A stretch of 64,000 nucleotides of DNA from CAIWHR01 sp963846855 (lineage in GTDB: Bacteria > Pseudomonadota > Gammaproteobacteria > Burkholderiales > Casimicrobiaceae), in NCBI GenBank assembly GCA_963846855.1, contig CAWJXK010000008.1, positions 1,860,001 through 1,924,000 of the forward strand. Direction: 5' to 3'. Under the pieces are notes generated by a model. That model was not told where the DNA came from. It worked only from the letters and a program-made list of their open reading frames with translations, and did no database searches. Of this stretch, positions 47,437 to 55,935 are shown in pieces (the stretch's first letter is position 1; every line of letters starts with the position of its first letter). The position numbers and the translations under genes were made by a program.

Positions 47437-47919
47437 ATGCGACCGCATGCGATCGTGCTTGTTCTGGCGCTGGTCGCGGCCGCCTGCGCGACGTCCGACG
47501 CGCCGCCCGCGCTCCCCGGCTCCGTGAACGCGCCTCCCCCGCCGATCCTGCCGGCGGCGGATGCCGGCGACGCGCTGCTCGCGACGGGGATCTGGGTCTG
47601 GCAGGGCACGCGGATAGGCAACGACACCAGCGTGGTCCCCGACGCACCCGAGCGCTACACGCTCGAGTTCCAGCCGGGCGGGCGCGTCAACGTGCGCGCC
47701 GATTGCAACCGCGGATCCGGAAACTATCTGCTGAACGGCAGGAGCCTCACGTTCGGGCCGATCGCGCTCACGCGCGCGATGTGTTCGCCCGGATCGAAGG
47801 ACTCCGAATTCCTGAAGGGTCTCGCGGCGGTCAGCGCGCACCAGGACAACGGCCGCGAGCTCGTGCTGACGCTGGCCGGAAACGCCGGCTCGATGCGCTT
47901 TCGCTCGACCGATCGCTGA
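47437..47919 (+). CDS. META-domain (HslJ-like) lipoprotein
   Basis: Lipoprotein of 160 residues with lipobox VAAACA. The mature protein has a short Pro/Ala-rich linker and then a META domain: TLEFQPGGRVNVRADCNRGSGNY, LTFGPIALTRAMCSPGSKDSEFL. The GCNxxxG-like segment and the MCP..D..E signature identify the domain. Function of META domains is not well defined; some are linked to stress resistance. The ATG at 47437 is chosen because AAGGAG lies 7 nt before it; an ATG at 47407 has no such site. Confidence 0.85.
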   Translation: MRPHAIVLVLALVAAACATSDAPPALPGSVNAPPPPILPAADAGDALLATGIWVWQGTRIGNDTSVVPDAPERYTLEFQPGGRVNVRADCNRGSGNYLLNGRSLTFGPIALTRAMCSPGSKDSEFLKGLAAVSAHQDNGRELVLTLAGNAGSMRFRSTDR

Positions 47920-47945
47920 GCGCGCGGCGGACTGCCCGCGCGGCT

Positions 47946-48591
47946 CTACTTCGGCGCGCCGATCAGTCCGCGCGCCGAAAGCTGCTTGATGATGAGGTCC
48001 GCGAAGCCGGGCGTCTCCTGCGCGACCGACTGCGGATTCATCGTCTGCGTCGTCGCCGACCAGATGAGGCGCCGCGTCTTCACGTCGTAGAGGCTTGCCT
48101 CGACCGACGCGACGTCGTATTGCGACACCTGGGTGACCGGATACCAGGCAGGCCCGTAGAAGCCGCCGTACGGGCCGTATCCGGGACCGAAACCCGCACC
48201 CCATCCGGGGCCGCCGCCGGGAACGATCGTCGTCGAGACCTGCGTCTTGGTGTCGACGCCGAGCAGGCGCACGACGAGGAGCCCCTGCGCACCCGACTTC
48301 TCGATCGCGGCGGAGAACGGCCCTTCGGCCGCGCGCGCATCGTCCGCCATCACCGTGTAGCCGGGAACGCCGTCGACGCCGGCGGCGCGCAGCTTCTGCG
48401 CGAAGATGTCCTCGAACACGCGGCGAGTCGGACACGTTGCTGCCCACGCCCACGACATCGATCCTCGGCATCGGGCCGCCGGTATACGCGGGATCGAACC
48501 ACGCCGACTGGATCGACGTCGACTGGCAGCCCGCCAGCGCGACGAGCAGCACCGCGCCGGCCGCGATTGCACGGACAAGCGAGATATTCAT
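47946..48591 (-). CDS. DUF4136-like lipoprotein, frameshifted in this sequence
   Basis: Outer-membrane-type lipoprotein of about 214 residues. Signal and lipobox VALAGC are followed by QSTSIQSAWFDPAYTGG and VVGVGSNVSDS; near 48420 the frame shifts by one base and the protein continues RVFEDIFAQKLRAAGVDG, then GYTVMADDA, a Gly/Tyr/Pro-rich stretch, and SVEASLYDVKTRRLIWSATTQT near the end. The pattern of SAW start and YDVKTRRLIWS resembles DUF4136-type proteins. Function unknown. Convergent with the META-domain gene. Confidence 0.75.
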
Positions 48592-48750
48592 GGAATGACC
48601 TCGTTCAAAAAGGGTTGCGACGGAATCGGTGACAGCGATTTCGAATGCTCGTCGTCCGGTGAATCGCGCCGTCGCCTGGCAATCGGCGGAAACGTCGCGC
48701 ACCAAGCATTCTATCGCCGTGCCGGCATGCGCCGTGCCCGGCGCGCGGCG

Positions 48751-49527
48751 TCAGCGGTTCTTGAACACGGGCTTGCGCTTCTCGACGAATGCGCGCATGC
48801 CTTCCTTCTGGTCGTCGAGCGCGAACGTCGAATGAAACTCGCGCCGCTCGAACAGAAGTCCCTCCGACAGCGAGGACTCGTAGGCGCGGTTGATCGCCTC
48901 CTTTATCTTGAGCACGACGGGCAGCGAGTGCGTCGCGATCTTCGCGGCGACGGCCAGCGCTTCCTCTTCGAGGCCCGCGGCGGGCACGACGCGCGCGACG
49001 AGACCGCTGCGCTCGGCCTCGGCGGCGTCGATCATGCGCCCGGTGAGGCACCAGTCCATCGCCTTTGACTTCCCGACGGCGCGCGGCAGACGCTGCGTGC
49101 CACCCATGCCCGGCATCGTGCCGATCGAAACCTCGGGCTGGCCGAATTTCGCCGTATCGGCGGCGATGATGAGGTCGCAGGACATCGCGAGCTCGCACCC
49201 GCCGCCCAGCGCGTAGCCGGCGACCGCGGCGATCACCGGCTTGCGGATGGCGCGGATGCGCTCCCAGTCCGTCGTGATGTAGTTATCGTGCAGAACGGTC
49301 TGGTAGCTCCAGTCGGCCATCGCGCCGATGTCGGCGCCAGCGGCAAAGGCCTTGTCGTTGCCAGTGAGGACGATGGCCGATATGCCGTCGTCCGCGTCGA
49401 AGCGTTCGAGCGCCTCGCCCAGCTCCTTTGCGAGCTCGCCGTTCAGGGCGTTCATCCGTTGGGGACGATTGAGGCGCACGAGGCCCACGCGTCCACGCGT
49501 CTCGACGACGATGTTCTGATAGGTCAT
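48751..49527 (-). CDS. Enoyl-CoA hydratase/isomerase family protein
   Basis: Crotonase-fold enzyme of 258 residues. AGADIGAM and the oxyanion-hole segments, VAGYALGGGCELAMSCDLIIAAD and GQPEVSIGTMPGMGGTQRLPRAVG, match short-chain enoyl-CoA hydratases; the catalytic glutamates are in the GGGCEL and PEVSIG regions. PaaF or FadB-like hydration is likely. AGGAAA site upstream of the ATG. It lies alone, with the long gene-free region 49528-50079 upstream. Confidence 0.9.
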   Translation of the reverse strand: MTYQNIVVETRGRVGLVRLNRPQRMNALNGELAKELGEALERFDADDGISAIVLTGNDKAFAAGADIGAMADWSYQTVLHDNYITTDWERIRAIRKPVIAAVAGYALGGGCELAMSCDLIIAADTAKFGQPEVSIGTMPGMGGTQRLPRAVGKSKAMDWCLTGRMIDAAEAERSGLVARVVPAAGLEEEALAVAAKIATHSLPVVLKIKEAINRAYESSLSEGLLFERREFHSTFALDDQKEGMRAFVEKRKPVFKNR

Positions 49528-50079
49528 TTCGATTTCCTGGAGATTGTTGCGGGAAGAACGCTCGCGGGGCACGCGGACGCGCGCCTGGAGGACGCCCCAA
49601 GGATGCCTTGGCGGGGGCCGGCCGTCGAGTCCCACCCCCCAACCCGGGTCGATTCGACGCCTCCTCGACGCGCCGGCCTCCGCGGCCGCCGGCGCCTCCA
49701 ATCCGCGCACGGACCGCGCCCGCGGCATGCCACTCGTTCCGGGCGCCGATCCCGCGGGAGGGGCCCCCGTTGTCGCGTCCGGAGTCGAGCCGACGAAACG
49801 GGTTGACTTCCGATAAGAATCTATGACAATGTGCTATGACATTGGCATGAACCGGGATCCGGTGGAGCCGCCGGCGGGAGGATCCCAAGGGCCGAACGGT
49901 GGGCCCGAATCGAAATGCATCCGCCAAGGGATTGTATTTAAAGTACTAATTGAAGCAAGGCGCAGCTAGCCGCGCGAGGCAGGCCGTCCGGGGGACGGGA
50001 CGTCGCGCCGGCCGCCGGCGCAAAGGCAACGCACCACAGGGACGGCACGGCCGTGTGTAGCCAGTCAAAGGAGAAACAG
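49528..50079. other. 552-bp region without a clear gene
   Basis: Most of it (49528-49800) is GC-rich with no coding pattern I trust. At 49821-49844 the sequence CTATGACAAT recurs as CTATGACATT 13 bp downstream, a direct repeat likely to be a binding site. A TTGACT (49803-49808) with GACAAT 16 bp downstream could be a plus-strand promoter. A 40-codon frame starts at the ATG at 49847 and ends with TAG at 49967-49969; no match is recognised. The cytochrome gene's AAGGAG site is at the right end. Confidence 0.5.
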
Positions 50080-51192
50080 ATGTTCTCGTTCAAACAGGTC
50101 TGTTGCTTGAGTTTGGCTCTGGGCGTCGCGGCCTTCGCCGCAACGGCCAATGCACAAAGCGCCGCGGCAGGCAAGACTCTGTACCTCGCCAATTGCAATT
50201 CCTGCCACGGCTTTCCCAACTATCCGCTGGTGCAGAAGGGCGTGGCGGCGTCGGTGATCCAGACCGCGATCGCCACCAAGGTTCCGAAGATGAACACGCC
50301 TGCGCTGACCGGTCTCACGTCGGCGAACCTGAGCGACATTGCCGCCTATCTCAATACCTTGGTGGGCGCCGGATTCAACAACTACCAGGGACTCTGGTGG
50401 GTGCCCGGCGCTACCGAGGACGGATGGGGCATCAACTTCGCGCATCAGGGCGACCAGATCTTCGCGACGTGGTACACGTACGACAGTGCCGGCAACCCAT
50501 GGTGGATGTCGATGCTGACCGCCCGCACGTCGCCCACGAGCAACGTGTATTCCGGGCCCGTCTACACCGACACCGGTCCTCCGTTCAGCGCGTTCACGGG
50601 CACCGGGGTGCCGACCCAGGTCGGCATCGGGACGCTGACCTTCACCGACCGGGACAACGGCGTGCTCTCCTACGGCGTCGCCGCGGGAGGCGGCAACGCC
50701 CAGCAGATCAAGCAGATCACGCGCTTCCAGCTCAACACCCAGACCAATCCGCCGATCTGCGGGTACGGGGCTGCGACCTCGGGCCAGTTGAAGCAGGCGA
50801 CGAACTATCAGGACTTGTGGTGGGTCCCCAACGGAGTCGAGTCGGGCTGGGGCATCAACTTCGCGCATCAGGGCACGCAGATCTTCGCGACCTGGTACAC
50901 GTACGGAACGAATAACCAGCCGATGTGGCTGTCGGTGCTGGCGACGCAGACGACCGGAGCGCAGTATTCCGGCCAGCTGCTGAAGACCGGGGGCCCACGC
51001 TTCGACGCGTACGACAAGACGAAGCGCATCGCGCCGATTCCGGTCGGCTCCGCGACGATCACCTTCACCAATGGCAATTCCGCAACGCTGAGCTACGACG
51101 TCAACGGAGGGGGCGGGCTTCCGACGGTGCGGCAGACAAAGACGCTGACGCGCTTCCTGTTCGGGCCGGGCGCCGCGACGATCTGCCACTGA
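50080..51192 (+). CDS. Cytochrome c domain fused to two WWxP-GWGINFAHQG repeats
   Basis: Periplasmic protein of 370 residues. A signal peptide ends near NAQ (residue 26). The first domain binds haem through CNSCH (residues 39-43) with Met71 as likely axial ligand. Two tandem repeats (about 101-219 and 242-361) follow, each beginning NYQxLWWVP and containing GWGINFAHQG and QIFATWYTY, with a GxGTLTFTD or GSATITFTN strand near the end. Repeats of this type occur alone in many betaproteobacterial secreted proteins of unknown role. AAGGAG ribosome site 7 nt before the ATG. Confidence 0.85.
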   Translation: MFSFKQVCCLSLALGVAAFAATANAQSAAAGKTLYLANCNSCHGFPNYPLVQKGVAASVIQTAIATKVPKMNTPALTGLTSANLSDIAAYLNTLVGAGFNNYQGLWWVPGATEDGWGINFAHQGDQIFATWYTYDSAGNPWWMSMLTARTSPTSNVYSGPVYTDTGPPFSAFTGTGVPTQVGIGTLTFTDRDNGVLSYGVAAGGGNAQQIKQITRFQLNTQTNPPICGYGAATSGQLKQATNYQDLWWVPNGVESGWGINFAHQGTQIFATWYTYGTNNQPMWLSVLATQTTGAQYSGQLLKTGGPRFDAYDKTKRIAPIPVGSATITFTNGNSATLSYDVNGGGGLPTVRQTKTLTRFLFGPGAATICH

Positions 51193-51232
51193 TACCTGCC
51201 GCTCCAATCGGCGTCACGCCGATGCCGCACGC

Positions 51233-51264
51233 GCGCCGGGCTTCATGCCCGGCGTCGCTTTTTC
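51233..51264 (+). terminator. Rho-independent terminator after the cytochrome gene
   Basis: Stem GCCGGGC and GCCCGGC with a short loop, followed shortly by TTTTT. Located 40 bp after the stop codon. Confidence 0.8.
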
Positions 51265-51310
51265 GGCCGTCCGGATTCGATTCGGATGTCGCCGGGCGCG
51301 ACGCGCGCGG

Positions 51311-52666
51311 TCAGACGCGCGTCGGATCGAAGCGCTTTTTCAGGCCCTGCCAGCAGCGGTAGTACTCGGGCTGGCGCTGCGCCGATTCGAGTGCTGCGCG
51401 CGTCGGCCGGATCGGCAGGCGCGTCTCGAACATGAACGCCATCGTGTCGCGGACGCGCGTTGGCTCGGCGAGGTCCATCGTGCTGGCCTTGTCGTAAGTG
51501 TCGGCGTCCGGCCCGTGGCCGGTCATGCAGTTGTGCAGACTCGCGCCGCCCGGGACGAAGCCCTCGGCCTTGGCGTCATAGGCGCCTATGATCAATCCCA
51601 TGAATTCGCTCGCGACGTTGCGGTGATACCACGGTGGCCGGAACGTGTGCTCCATCGCGAGGATCCGCGGCGGGAAGATGACGAAGTCGATCGTGTCCAC
51701 ACCCGGGGTATCGCTCTGCGACTGCAGGACGAGGAAGATCGACGGGTCCGGGTGGTCGTAGCTGATCGAGCCGATCGCGTTGAACCGCGTGAGATCGTAT
51801 TTGTACGGCGCGTAATTGCCATGCCAGGCGACGACGTCGAGCGGGGAATGGCCGATCGCGGCAGACCAGAGATTGCCGAGGAACTTCGCGATGAGCTCGA
51901 ATTCGCCCTCCCGATCCTCGTACCATGCGACCGGCGTCTTGAAGTCGCGCGAGTTGGCAAGACCGTTGGAGCCGATCACGCCGAGGTCCGGCAGCCTGAA
52001 CGGCGCGCCGTAATTCTCGCAGACGTAGCCGCGCGCCGCGCCGTCGGGCAGCTCGACCCGGAAGCGCACGCCGCGCGGAATCACCGCAATCTCGAGCGGC
52101 GCAACGTCGAGCCGCCCGAATTCGGTCGCGAGGCGCAAGCGGCCCTGCTGCGGAACGATCAGCAGCTCGCCGTCGGCGTCGTAGAAAAAGCGGCCGGTCA
52201 TAGAGCGGTTCGCCGCAAACAGGTGGATCGCGCAGCCGCTCATCGCGGCGGGATCCCCGTTGCCCGCCATCGTGACGAGACCCGCAACGAAATCGGCCGG
52301 CTCCGTCGGCATCGGCAGCGGATCCCAGCGCAGCTGGTCGGGCGGCGTGACGACCTCCGTGAACCGGCTTTCGATGCGGCCGCTTTCGAGGAGACGGAAC
52401 GGCTCGTGCATCGCCGCGGGGCGGATCCGGTACGTCCACGAGCGCCGGTTGGCGCCGCGAGGCGCCGTGAACGCGCTGCCCGAGAGTTGCTCGGCGTAGA
52501 GGCCGTACGGGGGGCGCTGCGGCGAATTCTGGCCGACCGGCAGCGCGCCCGGAAGCGCTTCGGTCGCGAACTCGTTGCCGAATCCGGAGACGTATCCGAG
52601 GGCCGGCTCGTCGGGCGTGAGAGGAAGCGGCGTAGCGTCCGCCAATGGCGCGATGCGCTTGTTCAT
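51311..52666 (-). CDS. hmgA: Homogentisate 1,2-dioxygenase
   Basis: Iron enzyme of 451 residues opening the ring of homogentisate to maleylacetoacetate in tyrosine/phenylalanine and aromatic acid catabolism. Starts with LGYVSGFGNEFATEALPGALP and QNSPQRPPYGLYAEQLSG. The iron-binding parts are FRPPWYHRNVASEFMGLI (His, Glu) and SLHNCMTGHGPDADTYDKA (His). Full length. Follows the DUF2783 and monooxygenase genes on the same strand, so the cluster probably feeds homogentisate made by that monooxygenase. Confidence 0.96.
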   Translation of the reverse strand: MNKRIAPLADATPLPLTPDEPALGYVSGFGNEFATEALPGALPVGQNSPQRPPYGLYAEQLSGSAFTAPRGANRRSWTYRIRPAAMHEPFRLLESGRIESRFTEVVTPPDQLRWDPLPMPTEPADFVAGLVTMAGNGDPAAMSGCAIHLFAANRSMTGRFFYDADGELLIVPQQGRLRLATEFGRLDVAPLEIAVIPRGVRFRVELPDGAARGYVCENYGAPFRLPDLGVIGSNGLANSRDFKTPVAWYEDREGEFELIAKFLGNLWSAAIGHSPLDVVAWHGNYAPYKYDLTRFNAIGSISYDHPDPSIFLVLQSQSDTPGVDTIDFVIFPPRILAMEHTFRPPWYHRNVASEFMGLIIGAYDAKAEGFVPGGASLHNCMTGHGPDADTYDKASTMDLAEPTRVRDTMAFMFETRLPIRPTRAALESAQRQPEYYRCWQGLKKRFDPTRV

Positions 52667-52706
52667 CGGGAGTCCGTCATGAGATTCGCGTGAGGAGCGC
52701 CACGCG

Positions 52707-52925
52707 TCACCGCGATTCCAGCACGTCCTCGCGCGCCGCGGCCATCGCCGCAGCCAGCACGCTGGCGTCGCCGATATGATTGGCGAGCAGCAGGATCAGC
52801 TTCGCATTGACGAGCGCGCTCTGTGCTTCGCTGAGGTCGCGATGCAGCGCAATCAGCGACTCGTAGAAATCGTCCGGCGCGGCGATATTGGGAACGGTCT
52901 CCAGTGTCGACATCGGATGAATCAT
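52707..52925 (-). CDS. DUF2783 family small protein
   Basis: Protein of 72 residues (68 if the in-frame ATG at 52913 is used). LETVPNIAAPDDFYESLIALHRDLS and LVNAKLILLLANHIGD match DUF2783. This family is usually encoded beside a homogentisate-linked flavin monooxygenase, as here, and may be a small accessory subunit. Function not established. Three bases follow the monooxygenase stop. Confidence 0.85.
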   Translation of the reverse strand: MIHPMSTLETVPNIAAPDDFYESLIALHRDLSEAQSALVNAKLILLLANHIGDASVLAAAMAAAREDVLESR

Positions 52926-52928
52926 CCT

Positions 52929-54570
52929 TCAATCATTGGCGGTTGCGCGCGCGATCGCGCGACGCACGGCATCGGCGTCGAAATGGCGCCAGCGTGCGGC
53001 GACGTGCTGGTCCGGGCGAAAAAGGTAGCACGTGCCGGGCTTTCCGTCATAGCGGTCGCGGAGGAGCCCGGCCCGATCCTCGAGCGCGATGCCGTCGCCG
53101 CCGACGCTCGCGCCTATGTGGACGAGCCGGCACGGCACGCCGTCCTGCGCCAGCGATGCCGCGGCGGCGGCGGGAACGGCATCGCCGAACGCGACGAGCG
53201 TGAACCCGCCCTGCACATAGTCGAGGAACCACTCCGACCCGGGGCCGCGCACCGGCGCGTCGGTCGCGGGCGCGCCCGGGACCTGCGCCGCCTCGAACGA
53301 TTCGCCAGGCGCGTCGGGCGTGCTCAGCGGCGATGCGGCGTAGACGTGAGGGATCGACAAGCGTCCGCTGTTGACGAGCTTGCGCGCAAAGGCGTGGCGC
53401 TTGGCGAGCGCCAGCACCGCGTCGCGGAACGTGCGCGACATCGCGCTCTTCGGCGTGATGAAGTCGGTCGCGCGCGTCGAATTGAGGATGTTCTCGTCGG
53501 CCGCCGCGATCCGTTCGGCGTCGTAGCTCTCCAAGCAGCCTCTCGGGCGCATCGCCGTTGATCACGAGCGCGAGCTTCCAGGCGAGGTTGTCGGCGTCCT
53601 GGACGCCGCTGTTCGCGCCGCGCGCGCCGAACGGGGAGACGAGATGCGCGGCGTCTCCGGCGAACAGCACGCGGCCGTGGCGAAAGCGCCGCATGCGCCG
53701 GCACTGGAACGTGTAGACGCTCGCCCATTCGATGTCGAATTCGGCCTTGGGCCCCAGCATGGCGCGCAGGCGCGGAAGGATCCGCTCCGGCTTGCGCTCT
53801 TCCTCGGGATCGGCGTCCCAGCCAAGCTGGAAGTCGATGCGCCAGACGTCGTCGGCCTGCCGGTGCAGCAGCGCCGACTGATTCCGGTGGAACGGCGGGT
53901 CGAACCAGAACCAGCGCTCGGCCGGAAAATCCGAGCGCATGTGGATGTCGGCGATGAGGAAGCGGTCGCGGAACACCTGGCCTTCGGATTCGAGCCCGAG
54001 CAGCGTGCGCACCGTGCTCTTCGCGCCGTCGGCGACGACGAGCCAGTCGCAGGAGAGCCAGTAGTCGCCCTCCGGCGTCTCGACGCGCAGCACCGCGCCG
54101 TCATCATCCGGCGCCACCTCGACGACCTTGTTGTGCCAGCGGACCTCTGCGGAGGGCAGCTCGGCGAGGCGATCGACCAGGAATTCCTCGAGGTAGTACT
54201 GCTGCAGATTCACGAACGCGGGGCGCCGATGGCCGTTTTCGGGGAGCAGGTCGAAGCGGTATGCAAGCTCGTCCCGGAAGAAGACGCGCCCGACCTTCCA
54301 TTCGACGCCCTTGCGCACGACGCGCTCGCCGCACCCAAGCCGATCCAGGATCTCGAGCGTGCGCTTGGCGTAGCAGATCGCGCGCGAGCCGACACTCACC
54401 GTGCCGTCGTCGTCCAGCACGACCACCGGGATGTCGCGCTGCGCGAGGTCGATCGCCGCGGCGAGCCCGACGGGGCCCGCGCCGACGACGACGACCGGAC
54501 GGCGCTGCGGCGGCGAATCCTGGTCGCTCGAGCGCTCGTATGCGTAGACCGGATTCGTGTAAGTCTTCAC
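52929..54570 (-). CDS. FAD-dependent aromatic monooxygenase (MhpA-like), frameshifted in this sequence
   Basis: Class A flavoprotein hydroxylase of about 546 residues. GXGXXG FAD motif VVVVGAGPVGLAAAIDLAQRD, the ICYAKRTLEILDRLG segment, DWLVVADGAKSTVRTLLG and the second FAD motif HGRVLFAGDAAHLVSPFGARG are present. At about 53532 one extra base breaks the frame; the last third continues with ESYDAERIAAADENILNSTR. Followed by DUF2783 and hmgA, so it likely hydroxylates a phenolic acid toward homogentisate (for example 3-hydroxyphenylacetate), by context. Confidence 0.9.
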
Positions 54571-54606
54571 CGGAGCCTGATATCCGCGGGAATGGAACCA
54601 CGCGAC

Positions 54607-55560
54607 TCACCCTTCGAGCGCCTCCCACAGCTCCTTGTCGCGGCGGGCAGTCCAGATGCGCGGATCCTTGTGCAGCGTCGCCTCGTCGTAGGCACGCGAC
54701 ACGTCGAACGGCAGGCAGTGATCGAAGATCACCCAGTCGCCGAACTTCGGCTTCAGCAGCGCGTAGGTGTCCTTGTAGACGCTGCGCAGGTCCTTGCCGG
54801 CCGCGGCCCCCTGCTTCACCGCGGCGAACATCTCGGTCACGAACGCCCGCGTTCCGTCGAGTCCCGCCTTGACGTCGCGCGGCGTCTGCAGCGTCGCGCC
54901 GCGTCCGGGGACGAGCTTCTCGGGCCGCAGCGCCGCGATCGCGTCGAGCGTCGCCGGCCAGTCGGACAGATAGGCGTCACCGGTGTAAGGCGTCGCGGCA
55001 TACTCGACGAGGTCGCCGGAGAAGAGGATCTTCTCCTGCGGCAGCCAGACGACCGTGTCGCCCTTGGTGTGGCCGCGGCCGAGCTGCAGGATCTCGACCT
55101 CGAGGCGACCGAGGCGCATCGACAGCCTCCGGTCGAAGACGATGCTGGGCCACGTGAGGCCGGGCACCGACTCGACGGCGCGAAACAGACGCGGGAAGCG
55201 CTCGATCTCGCTCTTCATGTCGGCCTCGCCGCGCTCGACGATGAGATCGTAGGTGTCGCGGCTCGCGATGATGTTCTGCGCGCCGTATCCCGCCGCGCCC
55301 AGCACGCGCACCGCGTGGTAGTGTGAAAGGACGACGTGGCGGATCGGAAGGTCGGTCACCTCGCGGATGCGGCGCACGACGTCCTGCGCCATCACCGGCG
55401 TGGCCTGCGTGTCGATCACCATGACCGCATCGTCGCCGACGACGATGCCGGTGTTGGGGTCGCCCTCGGCCGTGTACGCGTAGGCGTGCTCGGAGAGCTT
55501 GTCGAAGCTGACCTGCTTTTCGACGAGGTCGGCCTGCGATGCGAACTTCTTGTCGGTCAT
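54607..55560 (-). CDS. MBL-fold metallo-hydrolase with non-canonical metal motif
   Basis: Metallo-beta-lactamase fold protein of 317 residues. GIVVGDDAVMVIDTQATPVMAQDV and the GRGHTKGDTVVWLPQEKILFSGDL segment define the fold. The usual HxHxDH is replaced by SHYHAVRVLGAAGYGA, lacking the Asp and last His. This variant is seen in proteins next to aromatic-degradation genes. It precedes the flavin monooxygenase by 36 bp. Substrate unknown; a thioesterase or lactonase is possible. Confidence 0.85.
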   Translation of the reverse strand: MTDKKFASQADLVEKQVSFDKLSEHAYAYTAEGDPNTGIVVGDDAVMVIDTQATPVMAQDVVRRIREVTDLPIRHVVLSHYHAVRVLGAAGYGAQNIIASRDTYDLIVERGEADMKSEIERFPRLFRAVESVPGLTWPSIVFDRRLSMRLGRLEVEILQLGRGHTKGDTVVWLPQEKILFSGDLVEYAATPYTGDAYLSDWPATLDAIAALRPEKLVPGRGATLQTPRDVKAGLDGTRAFVTEMFAAVKQGAAAGKDLRSVYKDTYALLKPKFGDWVIFDHCLPFDVSRAYDEATLHKDPRIWTARRDKELWEALEG

Positions 55561-55935
55561 GGGATTTCCGGCTCTCTCGCCGCGAAGAAATCGCGGCCGG
55601 CCGGAAATCTTAACCGATCCCCGCAGCGGGCGGAGACTCCGCGCTCCGCCTGCCGCGAATCGCGACGGCGGAGGCGCCGTTCTTCCGCAGCATCGCTTTC
55701 CGCGAGCCGCGCCGCCCGCCCGGCGGGCGCCCGCGGCGCCGCCGGCATGTTGTCCGGCCCCGGCAGCGCGCAACCCTGATCTCCGGCAACGCTGTTCCGC
55801 CGGCCCGCCAAACGCACTAAGATAGCGCCCGTACTCGAAACGCGGGGACGGCGCGCCCGCCCGACACGATCGGGCAGCGGCTGGCACCGACCCCCGCCAC
55901 ACGATCCCACCCATCGTCCACCCGCGAGCCCGGCC
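55561..55935. other. 375-bp gene-free divergent region
   Basis: Separates the minus-strand aromatic cluster from the plus-strand OPT transporter. I see no gene, repeat or strong promoter; TAAGAT about 110 bp before the OPT start is a weak -10 candidate. Confidence 0.4.

Noticed and set aside
49283..49927. Open frame of 214 codons reaching upstream of the enoyl-CoA hydratase
   Set aside because: Shares most of its length with the hydratase gene in another frame and has Arg/Gly-rich composition without recognisable motifs.
50380..51162. Possible DNA repeat array in the cytochrome gene
   Set aside because: The similarity is a protein-level tandem domain within one gene, not a CRISPR or intergenic repeat.
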